Of a stretch of 64,000 bases of DNA, positions 53,886 through 62,592 are shown in pieces. The first letter of the stretch is position 1. Every line of letters starts with the position of its first letter. The position numbers and the translations under genes were made by a program. This stretch comes from Diphasiastrum complanatum. Taxonomy: Eukaryota > Streptophyta > Lycopodiopsida > Lycopodiales > Lycopodiaceae. The notes under the pieces were generated by a model. The model was not told the DNA's origin, did not search any database, and saw nothing but the letters and a program-made list of their open reading frames with translations. The stretch is from contig CM055096.1 of NCBI GenBank assembly GCA_029204225.1, positions 72,421,349 to 72,485,348 on the forward strand. The letters are read 5' to 3'.

Positions 53886-56849
53886 CTATAGGTGCCCATT
53901 AAGAAAGGCACTCTTGACATCCATTTGATGGACATCCCAATCAAAATATGAGGCTATAGCCAAAACGGTCCTGATAGATGTCATTTTAGCAACAGGTGCG
54001 AATGTCTCATCATAGTCTAGCCCCTCTTGCTGAGCATAGCCTTTCGCCACCAACCTTGCCTTGTACTTGTCCACTGTTCCATTGGCATGAAACTTGGTCT
54101 TATAGACCCACTTGCAACCTATTGGTTGCTTCCCTTCTGGCAATGTAGTGAGCTCCCATGTGTCATTCTTGACAATGGAGTCGTACTCCTCCTGCATGGC
54201 ATGTTGCCATACCTTTTCTCTCACGGCTTCGTGAAAGAATTGTGGCTCATCTGCATGCAGAATAGTGGACATAAGAGCAAAGTTAGTCTCTTGTCTCTCA
54301 TGAGACCTAAGAGATCTTCTGACACCCTGTTCACTGCTCTCTCCTTCTTCAATCATTTGACCTTCTTTGATTGTTTCCCAATACCACCTAGGTAGCTTCT
54401 TCCTAGCAGTAGGTGATGTGGATGGTGACCACGTATCCCATGGTACTGTTTTAGTCTTCCGTTTGTCCCCAACTTCTGCTTCTGGTACTTGGCCAAAAAG
54501 AGGTCTCGAACTAGTAGGTTCGATTTCCTGTTGTTGCTCCTGCACTTGAGGCTTACAGGACTCTTGACTAGGATCCTCATCCGTGGAATCAATCAAGGGT
54601 ATGAACTCAGTAATTCCTTCCTTCTCCTGCTCCTGTATCTTGGGTGCATGCTCTTCATCAAAGATGACATCTCGACTTAGGATCTTCCTCCTGTTTTCGA
54701 GATCATATAGCACATAAGCTTTCTCACCTTCACTATACCCAAGAAAGGCACACTTTACGGATTTTGCATCAAGTTTCTTCCGCAAGTCCTTTGGTATATG
54801 TGCATATGCTGTACACCCAAATACTCGAAGGCTGCCCACTTTGGGCTTCTTGCCACTATATGCCTCTTCTGGCGTGATTCCTTCAACTGCTTTGGTTGGA
54901 CTTCTATTCAATAGAAAAACAGCAGTTGCTACTGCTTCTGCCCAAAAAGAATTTGGCAACCCCTTTGCCTTGAGCATGCTCCTCGCACACTCAACTATAG
55001 ACCTGTTTTTCCGCTCAGCCACGCCGTTTTGCTGCGGTGTATGTGGAGCAGTAAACTGTCTCTTTATCCCACATGCATTGCAAAGATCTTTGAACTCATC
55101 AGAAATATACTCACCACCCTTATCTGACCTGAGAGTCTTTAACCTCTTTCCTGTGTGGTTTTCCACCATAGCTTTCCACTGTTTGAAGTATTTGAACACT
55201 TCAGATTTCAGTTTCAGAAAATAGACCCATACCTTCCGAGAGAAATCATCTACGAAGGTCATGAGATAGTATGCCCCCCCTGCTGATTTGACCTGCATGG
55301 GACCACATAAATCTGAATGCACATGTTCAAGAATGCCCTTGGCCCTGGTAGCTTTCTCCTTTGGAAACTTTTTCCTCTGTTGCTTCCCTAATGCACAAGC
55401 CTCACATGTATCTGAAGAAGACTTAATGCTAGGAAGATCTACTACCATTTTGTGCCTGTTCAAAACTTGCAAACTTTTGTAACTCAAATGACCATATCTC
55501 TCATGCCAAAGCTTGTCCCGATTAGTATCTCTTGCAGACAAGGCCTCTTGGCTGGGAATGGTTGTGAAAAGCTTGTAAAGACCTCCTTCTTGCATTCCCT
55601 TGGCTACCACTTTGAAGTTCTTCTCTTTGTCTTTTACCAAACATTTAGAATCATTAAACTCTACCACCATGTTCTGTTTGGTAATGGCACCAACAGATAA
55701 CAAGTTCTTAGCCAACCCTGGTACATGCAACACACTTTTAATTTCCTTCACCTCACCTGATGATAGCTGTATTGCAACTGTACCTTTGCCCCTCACCATA
55801 CGTGTAGAATTATCTCCAAGGCAAACATGCTGGCTATCTTCTATCTCCTCATAGGTGCTGAACCAATCTCTATGAGGTGTCATGTGCTTTGAGGCTCCAG
55901 AATCAATGTACCATCCACCAAATGTGGATTCAGATGATAGGGCTGCGGTGAATAGCTCAAGCACACCAGATTGCTCCTCCTCTGCAACTTTGTCAACAAA
56001 GTGACTCTGCTGGTTCTTTCCCTTCTTCTGATCACTTTGCTTCTTCCTGCATTCAAAAGCAAAATGCCCATACTTACCACAATAGTTGCAGTTGCCCTTC
56101 CTCTTGGGTGTAGATGAGGAATTGGTGCTTGACTCCTCTCCAACCTGTAACTTGGACACCTGCTGCTCCAAGCTTTGCTTTGAGTTCTTCTTTTTGCCTT
56201 TGCCTTTCTTCTGAAAGTTTTGCTTCTTCTTAGAAGCAAATGCAAGCTCTGGATTATCTTCCCTTTCAGAAAGATTCTTCCTTCTCATCTCCTCCTGTAA
56301 AAGAAGACCACATAACTCCCCAAAGGTTGGGAGTTTCTCCCTAGCAGAAAGGGACATCACATAGTCTTGATAGTTGAATGACAAGCTGTTCAAGACTATG
56401 GGAACAATACTCCTGTCACTTACTTTCTCTCCAACTGAAGCAAGCTGATCCAATAGGTCCTTGACCTTTGTAATATGATCACCAATTGTTGCACCTGCTT
56501 CCATCTTGAGAGTATGTAACCTGTTTTGCAAATACACCAGCTTGGCTGAATCCACTGTTTCAAACATAGACTTCAGAATTGTCCAAGCATTAGCTGCATC
56601 CCTTGCATTGCAAATGTGAGGAATAATATTCTCCTTGACAGAAAGATTGATTATCCTATGAGCTTTATGTCTCCTGTTCATGTAGTCCTTCAATTCAGGA
56701 TCAGATGTTGGTACAGGTTCTGTACCTGTCATGACCTCCCAGCAATTCTTATCCATCAAGATATTGGCTATCTTGAACTTCCACACTCTGTAGTTTGTGC
56801 CATCTAGTTTGCTAGATTCACCCAGCAAACTCTCCCCAAGACTTGCCAT
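53886..56849 (-). CDS. copia Gag-Pol polyprotein, N-terminal 987 residues
   Basis: Starts MASLGESLLGESSKLDGTNY. Gag with YRVWKFKIANILMD; CCHC knuckle CNYCGKYGHFAFEC (about residue 254); protease WYIDSGASKHMT (about 313); pre-integrase finger LWHERYGHLSYKSL with CEACALGKQQ; integrase with HSDLCGPM, LRSDKGGEY and HTPQQNGVAERKNRS giving D, D, E; RT start GCKWVYKTKFHANGTVDKYK and HQMDVKSAFLNGHL. It stops at TAG 53886-53888, inside the normal motif NGxLxEEVYM, so this stop is a mutation or a readthrough site. About 470 bp of leader precede it. Confidence 0.95.
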   Translation of the reverse strand: MASLGESLLGESSKLDGTNYRVWKFKIANILMDKNCWEVMTGTEPVPTSDPELKDYMNRRHKAHRIINLSVKENIIPHICNARDAANAWTILKSMFETVDSAKLVYLQNRLHTLKMEAGATIGDHITKVKDLLDQLASVGEKVSDRSIVPIVLNSLSFNYQDYVMSLSAREKLPTFGELCGLLLQEEMRRKNLSEREDNPELAFASKKKQNFQKKGKGKKKNSKQSLEQQVSKLQVGEESSTNSSSTPKRKGNCNYCGKYGHFAFECRKKQSDQKKGKNQQSHFVDKVAEEEQSGVLELFTAALSSESTFGGWYIDSGASKHMTPHRDWFSTYEEIEDSQHVCLGDNSTRMVRGKGTVAIQLSSGEVKEIKSVLHVPGLAKNLLSVGAITKQNMVVEFNDSKCLVKDKEKNFKVVAKGMQEGGLYKLFTTIPSQEALSARDTNRDKLWHERYGHLSYKSLQVLNRHKMVVDLPSIKSSSDTCEACALGKQQRKKFPKEKATRAKGILEHVHSDLCGPMQVKSAGGAYYLMTFVDDFSRKVWVYFLKLKSEVFKYFKQWKAMVENHTGKRLKTLRSDKGGEYISDEFKDLCNACGIKRQFTAPHTPQQNGVAERKNRSIVECARSMLKAKGLPNSFWAEAVATAVFLLNRSPTKAVEGITPEEAYSGKKPKVGSLRVFGCTAYAHIPKDLRKKLDAKSVKCAFLGYSEGEKAYVLYDLENRRKILSRDVIFDEEHAPKIQEQEKEGITEFIPLIDSTDEDPSQESCKPQVQEQQQEIEPTSSRPLFGQVPEAEVGDKRKTKTVPWDTWSPSTSPTARKKLPRWYWETIKEGQMIEEGESSEQGVRRSLRSHERQETNFALMSTILHADEPQFFHEAVREKVWQHAMQEEYDSIVKNDTWELTTLPEGKQPIGCKWVYKTKFHANGTVDKYKARLVAKGYAQQEGLDYDETFAPVAKMTSIRTVLAIASYFDWDVHQMDVKSAFLNGHL

Positions 56850-57303
56850 GCTAAAATCTGTGCTTAAAACAGAAGCTCAACTTGAAAGAGATCAGAAAAG
56901 AACAGCTTCCAGCAACAAGGGTTTAACCCCAAACTAGGGTATGTAGCCACTTCAAGGCAACCCTTCAGCTCCTGCTTTTGTCTTTGCCACTTGGTGTGGC
57001 CTCACTAGCACAAGCACTAGGCTCCATTGGAACAGAAACCAGAAGCCCCTACAGAAAGTGCGCCCTACTTTTGTGTAAGCTCCTCCAGAAAAACTCTCCA
57101 AAACTTAGCCAGATTTAGAAAGTTTTTGGATCATCCCACTCCCCTTGCCAATAGCTCACCAACAGTGCAAGACTCCACCTGATCTGACACCTGTAGATCA
57201 AATGCTCCCTCTTTCAAGATTGAGGTGCTTGTAGAAGATAAGAATCTTCTCAAGAATCTAAGCACTGAAGTTTCTCTCACTCTCAGACTCACAGGCTAGA
57301 CAA

Positions 57304-57318
57304 CCTGCTCTGATACCA
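57304..57318 (-). promoter_or_regulatory. copia primer binding site (tRNA-Met)
   Basis: Minus strand TGGTATCAGAGCAGG, immediately inside the LTR, the classical copia initiator tRNA-Met complement. Confidence 0.92.
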
Positions 57319-57720
57319 TGAAGAATTACAAGACCTAGCTATGGAGTATCTTAACTCAGATGCTAGATCAACTATGAAAGCTTGAGAAAACTTGGCTATG
57401 GAAATATCACACACAAGGAGAATTGCATGAGCATCTCACAAACTCAAAAGTCTCAAGAAGAAATGAATTGCTAGTGAGAGAGAGGAGGGCGTGGGTCCTC
57501 CAAATCCCTTGTGAGGCAAGCACCTCCTTTACATGCATGGAAAGTCTAGGTGTCAACCATGGGAGTGAGCTACTTGGCCAAGTGGGCCACTTGCACTAAT
57601 TTACATAACTTAACAAAAAAAGGGGGGTCATGCATTTAATTAAAACATGCCCCATGAGTTATGTACAACTTAACTAATGCTTAGCCAAAAAAGGGGTAAA
57701 ATAGGCATTACTCTTCAACA
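57319..57720 (-). repeat. copia right (5') LTR
   Basis: 402 bp, identical to the left LTR as read. It would drive minus-strand transcription of the element. Confidence 0.96.
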
Positions 57721-57922
57721 GAGCATTGTCCGCATACGGACTTATTTACTAGTAAACAGAAAAGAAACTAGCATATCTATCTCTCTATCTCTAAGAAGAA
57801 GTATCAAAGCTTGACCACCAGCTTGCGAGGATACAATGCGAGAGCTTAACCACCTGCTCTGCGGAGGAGACACAAGCAAGCTGGAAATAATGAGTGATAG
57901 TAGTAGTGGAGCGTGTTGTAGA

Positions 57923-58454
57923 CTAGCGGGTAGCCCGTGAAGATTTGGTGATTTTGGATCTAGCAGAAGTATGTGAGACTCTCTGTGTCTTTGATCTCCG
58001 AATGGGGATTATAAAATCCACAACGGAAATATTCTCTCTGTCTCGCTTCTGGAAAAACTGGGTAATATGAGCCTGGCTGTGATCCGTATCTGTGGTAGGT
58101 AGAAGTGAAGCTTGTAGAGTATACATCTCTCTTAATAGAAGACCTTACACATATGGAGTCTGGGTACTTGAGGAAGGATTGCAACGTGAGAGGGGTGTCT
58201 CTGTATAGACAATGGTATCGCCCCCTGATCTCATAATATACTGGACAACGAAGGATGAAATGGAACTCATCCTCCACCTCATGAAGAGAGCAAAGCTGAC
58301 ATATCCTCTGCAATATGGGAGTGTCCGTGTATCTACCTGTCTCGATAGCTAGCTGATGAGAAGAGACTCGAAGCTGTCCCATACGGTACCTCAGACCAAA
58401 AGATAATGGCTGTGTAAGATATGCTGGAAGGATTGGAGTCCCCGTAGTATCCAA
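57923..58454 (-). pseudogene. LINE-g ORF2 C-terminal domain with Cys/His motif and PIP box
   Basis: Frame 57960-58454: LSFGLRYRMGQLRVSSHQLA, ICQLCSLHEVEDEFHFILRC (C-x2-C-x9-H-x4-C), YYEIRGRYHCLYRDTPLTLQ. A one-base shift near 58135 moves the end into frame 57923-58126, which has the PIP consensus QAHITQFF (58052-58075) followed by QKRDRE. The Cys/His motif is typical of L1 ORF2 C-termini. Confidence 0.82.
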
Positions 58455-58646
58455 CCGTAGTAGATGTGTGCCATAGAAATGTATCTTGACCTTATCAGGA
58501 TCAGGCTGTGACCATATAGTGTGTATGTAGCTCCGATAAATATGTTGTCTGATATAAGCATGGGTCCCACTCAGAAGATCAAGTACAGATAAGCCCCAAG
58601 TCCGAAGAAGGGCTGAGACACTGCCAAACCAAGAGTGCTTGGCCCC

Positions 58647-59785
58647 CTATCCAGCAATGGTGCGTGATGAAGTGAGAGCAGCAACAATAGATGTGGACGT
58701 GTCTAACTCTGATATCCTGTGAAGAAAGGTAATGATCTGAAACATAGCACCGACAACCAGGGGAGGGGAAGCAAACTCCGCTAATATGATATCATGTCGC
58801 ACCAAGGGCTTAGTCATAATCATCTTGCTAAGCATGAGAATCTGGATACGAGTAAGATCCCTCCAAGTATCACGTGATAAATCCGGACACCAAGTCTCAG
58901 CAAAGTATAAATCAACCGGGGAGACAGTGGTAGAAAACAATAAGCATCTGGTAGCAGGGTCCTGTACATAATATGTGGAACATCTCTCCATATGAACAAG
59001 AGAAGTATGCCCCTTACGGAGTCTGGTGAGGGCTGCCTGTCGGAATGTGAGTAGTGGACTAGAGAAAAGTACTCCCAAATAAGTGTAAGAGGTCACAATC
59101 TCAATCGGCAACCCATCATAATAGAAGGTCACATCTCTCATATGTTGTTTATTGGTGTTGAACACCATAATCTTGGTCTTCTTAGTATTAACCGTCAATC
59201 CCCAAAGCTGACAACAGTGATGTAAAGCAGAAAGGTGTCTCTGTAAGCCAGCTGCAGAGGATGAGAGAAGAACCATATCATCAGCGTATCATCGTCAGCG
59301 TATAGGAGAATGGAGATAATAATATCTGCTAAGGGACAGCCCTCTCCACCTTCCTCTCGAATAATCTGCTCGAGGTCATCAATATATAGTGCAAAGAGAG
59401 TAGGAGATAAGGGGCAGCCCTGCTTCACTCCAATGGTAGAATGGATCAACGAGGACCAACCACTACCGTCCCGGAACCGCGTCCAAACTCGCTCATACAA
59501 AGTAATGATCGCGGTAATAGTCTCGTCTGTGAAGCCAAGTGAAAATAATGTCTGGAAAAGGAGATGTCTCGGAACTGAGTCAAAAGCTTTGCGGAAGTCC
59601 ACAAAGCAACAATAAACTCTCTGTCTCTGATGTCGTGCCTCCTCAATGATGCATCTCAAAATGAAAATCTGATCTGAGGTAGAGTATCTTGGTCTGAACT
59701 CAGCCTGGCCCATAGGATGTAAATCTTCAGTCTCAGCGAAAGATCCAGTAACCGTCTGTAAAATAGAACCATAGATCTTAGACAA
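58647..59785 (-). pseudogene. LINE-g reverse transcriptase
   Basis: Frame 59195-59785: RPRYSTSDQIFILRCIIEEA, RVYCCFVDFRKAFDSVPRHL, STIGVKQGCPLSPTLFALYI, ISILLYADDDTLM. A 14-bp duplication lies exactly at the YADD box (59275-59303) and shifts the frame. The next frame (58647-59276) continues MVLLSSSAAGLQRHLSALHH, NTKKTKIMVFNTNK, SYTYLGVLFSSP, LSKMIMTKPLVRHDIILAEF. Confidence 0.9.
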
Positions 59786-60794
59786 TCATAATAGTACGAT
59801 AGTTTTCTACATTCATGGGATCACCTGCCTTAAGGATGGGATGAAGGATATTAGTACACCATGTGGTAGGAAAACCAGAGGTCACAGCGGTGTTAATAGG
59901 GTGAGCAATAAAGGGCGAGATAAGATGTGCTACAGGTTTTGGGAAATCCACGTTTAGAGAATCATAGTTAGTGGCCTTATGAAGTTTGGCATGGTTAATG
60001 GCATTTTCAACCATGTGTGGAGTAAAAAGTGTGCAGCGGGCAGGTCGTGGTGAGAGTAAGGTAGGAGGGGAGTCTAGGGTACAAAGTTTTGTGGCATATT
60101 CGACCCAGGATTCGGTTGCTATGGGGGCCAAAGTCGAAGAGGATCTGGTGAAATGTTTCCAGAAAAAGGAGGAGGAAGGGGAATCTAAAGAGTCGATCAA
60201 CCTTTGGCAGAGTGATCGTAGGTATGTTATCTTCTTTGTCTTGGTGGCTTTATGATACTTTTTCTGGTGTTGTTTGAGTGTTGTAGGGGAGTGTAATCTG
60301 GCATATACCACATGTTTGTGAAGAGAGCGACATTCTGCATCATACCAACGGTTGTGAACGCGTCTATGAGATGATATCGTCTTGGTGGGGAAAGATGAGG
60401 ACGCCGCAGATAAGAGGGATTTAGAGAGAAAAGTGGGTTGTTGCTCAACTGATGCCGTGAAAGGGAAGTTAGTAAGTGGTTGGGACAAGGTTGTGGTGTA
60501 GTTTGTGAGTCCATAATGAGTAAAAGGAACACGGTTGTTAGTAGAAGAGGAGCGTGGAACTTTAGAAGACGAGGTTATGTGACCAAGTGAGAGTCGTAGG
60601 AGTGAGTGATCAGAAATGGTAGGAGGTGTAATAGAGAAATCAGATATGTGAGGGATCAAAGCAGGTGATCCAATAAAGTAGTCAACTACACTATGTCCTC
60701 CACCATGAGGATAACATGTAAACGCTGATGAGGAAGGCCAATGTGAGAGGCCATTCAGGATGGCAAGAGAATGTGTCTCCGCAAGACTAATCAA
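59778..60794 (-). CDS. LINE-g endonuclease end and linker to RT
   Basis: 338 residues, the longest LINE frame in the window. After the endonuclease end come a Ser/Thr-rich linker, NRWYDAECRSLHKHVVYARL, KKYHKATKTKKITYLRSLCQ, FFWKHFTRSSSTLAPI and the RT upstream block GFPTTWCTNILHPILKAGDP, ending YRTIMIV at a frameshift. Confidence 0.88.
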   Translation of the reverse strand: MISLAETHSLAILNGLSHWPSSSAFTCYPHGGGHSVVDYFIGSPALIPHISDFSITPPTISDHSLLRLSLGHITSSSKVPRSSSTNNRVPFTHYGLTNYTTTLSQPLTNFPFTASVEQQPTFLSKSLLSAASSSFPTKTISSHRRVHNRWYDAECRSLHKHVVYARLHSPTTLKQHQKKYHKATKTKKITYLRSLCQRLIDSLDSPSSSFFWKHFTRSSSTLAPIATESWVEYATKLCTLDSPPTLLSPRPARCTLFTPHMVENAINHAKLHKATNYDSLNVDFPKPVAHLISPFIAHPINTAVTSGFPTTWCTNILHPILKAGDPMNVENYRTIMIV

Positions 60795-61350
60795 CCGCTC
60801 TCCAAAAGATGTAACTGAGGCGTGTGCATCCTATGATACTCGATCAAGTCCCATATCCAGAGGATGAAGCCGGAGAAAGTCAGTATCTGCATGAAATTCT
60901 GTTTGTCTGGAGCTAGTACGGGCGTTGAAATCTCCTGCTAATAAAATGTAGCCCTGCTGAGACAAGACAACAATATCATCTGAGAGTGCCTGAAATGGGT
61001 CCCCACCAAATTCAGCAAACGCCGAAGTCTGTGGAGCAAAGTAACATACAGCCGTATAAATGTCTTGAGGTAATCCTAATAATGAACCAATAGTATGTAG
61101 CCATATATACCGAGCATATGGATCTTGCTTAACCATCTTAACTGCAGTGGCTCTATATAAACAAGCTACTCCGCCAGATCCACGATAGGTTTTCCCCTCG
61201 CAAATGGGCAAAAACCAGAATGCCAAGAGTAATCCTGTATATGTGGAAGAGGATGATATAAAGACTTGTGGGTTTCAGCCAACAACAAAATGTCACATTT
61301 GTTAATAAAATCAGCAAAATCTCCTGCCGATGATGATAATAAAAAACCAT
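60560..61350 (-). pseudogene. LINE-g AP-like endonuclease
   Basis: Fragments in order: CDILLLAETHKSLYH (ET motif), YRGSGGVACLYRATAVKMV, DIYTAVCYFAPQTSAFAEFG, YILLAGDFNARTSSRQTEFH (GDFNA motif), then in frame 59778-60794 GGHSVVDYFIGSPALIPH and ISDHSLLRLSLG (SDH motif). All main catalytic motifs are present, broken only by frameshifts near 61200 and 60835. Confidence 0.87.
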
Positions 61351-61359
61351 TGCAATTCC

Positions 61360-61665
61360 AGAAGCCAACGGTTTACCGTCGATAAAAATGACCCTTTGAC
61401 CTTTTTCTTTTGCTTCATGAATAAGCTTTTTCCTTGCCAACCATTGGGTATTTGTCAAATCATCATCCATATAAATGTAAGTGCCTTTGAGTTTTGTTCT
61501 AAGCTGAAGGGCTGCATTGCGTTGTTGAAGAGATTGAAATTTGATAAAAAGAATGTTGTCATCAAATTCACTACGCCATGCCATATCAAAACCATCAACA
61601 ACATGAGATAACTTGGAAACGAGTAAATCTGTAGCTTTTTCTATTTTGTTTATCACCGTTGGCAA
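61360..61665 (-). pseudogene. LINE-g ORF1, RRM-like C-terminal part
   Basis: In frame 61153-61665: PTVINKIEKATDLLVSKLSH, NILFIKFQSLQQRNAALQLR, YIYMDDDLTNTQWLARKKLI, GQRVIFIDGKPLA. These match the RRM and C-terminal block of LINE-b and LINE-c ORF1. ORF2 begins within about 30 bp in another frame (CNGFLLSSSAGDFADFINKC). Confidence 0.78.
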
Positions 61666-62291
61666 TGCCTCTTACTCTAATATTAAGAGCCTTTTTAGCT
61701 CTTCTAGCTTGTTCATCCAAAACTGTCTCCAAATTGTTATCCATCATAGAGGCTGAGATATGAGGGTGATTACCTTGCTTGAGGATCGATGTTGTTTCTT
61801 CAACCCGTTTTGCAAGTGATGAGAGTTTGCTGCCCATATCGTCCGGCTTGAAGAGTGCTGCCCATGTCTTTGTCTCTTCGACTTGTTTTTCCAAGCAAGA
61901 AATTTTGTTGGAAGTTTCTTCCAAGCTGCTCCACCTGTTCTTTGACACCCACGACATCCAAAACCAACTTGCCATTCACAATTTCAAAGAAGTGTAGCTG
62001 TTTTTTAAGGTTGATGATTTCGTTTCGGATGAAACCGATATCATAAGCATAAAGACTCTCAATAGGCTTGGAAGGAGTGTAATCGACCGAAGACTGCTGA
62101 TTTGCGAGTGTTTCTGTGACGAAAATAGAGGGTGCATCAGTGATGGAACCCTCTAATGCAGTCAGCGGTGGAGGGAGTTCCTGCATTACTGTAAGTGAAA
62201 TAGCATCCCCCTCCATCGCAGATGATGGAGGAGGAGAAGAGATGAATAGAGGGGGGGGAGTAGGGGCACCCTGCTTTTTCTTAGGTGCCAT
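61600..62291 (-). pseudogene. LINE-g ORF1, N-terminal and coiled-coil part
   Basis: A real ATG at 62289-62291 starts MAPKKKQGAPTPPPLFISSP. A low-complexity region follows, then helices (IRNEIINLKKQLHFFEIVNG, VGVKEQVEQLGRNFQQNFLL) and in the next frame (61595-61975) NKISCLEKQVEETKTWAALF, LSSLAKRVEETTSILKQ. This is a long coiled coil as in L1 ORF1p. The RRM starts at AKKALNIRVRGIANGD. Confidence 0.78.
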
Positions 62292-62519
62292 GTAGATGCA
62301 GCGCTGGACAGCCCACCAGCAATGACCTTTGGCTCAGCAGATCTCTGGCGATGGCTCCTTTGGCAATGTAGCTCAAACAGCGCTTAGGTTCCAGCGCTCC
62401 AATGCTTAGATTCTAGCGCTCAGACAACAACCCGATTCTAGCCTCCAGCACGCTTAGATTCCAGCCTCCATTGCGATCAGATTCCAGCCTCCATCGCGCT
62501 CAGATTCCTCCATCGCGAC

Positions 62520-62521
<2 letters not shown>
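62292..62521 (-). other. LINE-g 5' region with CAGCCTCCA-type repeats
   Basis: Upstream of the ORF1 ATG. Short imperfect repeats of GATTCCAGCCTCCATCGCG and AGCGCTC. It could be the LINE 5' UTR/promoter, in which case this copy is nearly full length. Confidence 0.5.

Positions 62522-62589
<68 letters not shown>
62522..62589 (-). repeat. (GA)34 tail of LINE-h
   Basis: Perfect 68-bp run following (in LINE sense) ACATTAATAAAGATC. Confidence 0.95.

Positions 62590-62592
<3 letters not shown>

Larger units (their letters stand above)
52302..57720 (-). mobile_element. Ty1/copia element, 5419 bp, very young
   Basis: Two 402-bp LTRs (52302-52703, 57319-57720) that I read as identical, TG...CA ends, and a perfect TSD GAGCA (52297-52301, 57721-57725). 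Primer site and polypurine tract in place. One long polyprotein frame with two in-frame TAG codons. It lies in the 3' UTR of LINE-g. Confidence 0.97.
57726..62521 (-). mobile_element. LINE-g body
   Basis: With its 3' piece at 52219-52301 this is a LINE of about 4.9 kb, the most complete in the window: a 5' region (62292-62521), ORF1, endonuclease, RT, C-terminal domain and 3' UTR. Its 5' end abuts the (GA)34 tail of LINE-h. Several frameshifts make it inactive. Confidence 0.9.

Noticed and set aside
53886-53888. TAG in copia as a programmed readthrough stop
   Set aside because: Context is not one of the known strong plant readthrough signals and a second TAG exists downstream; kept only as one possibility.
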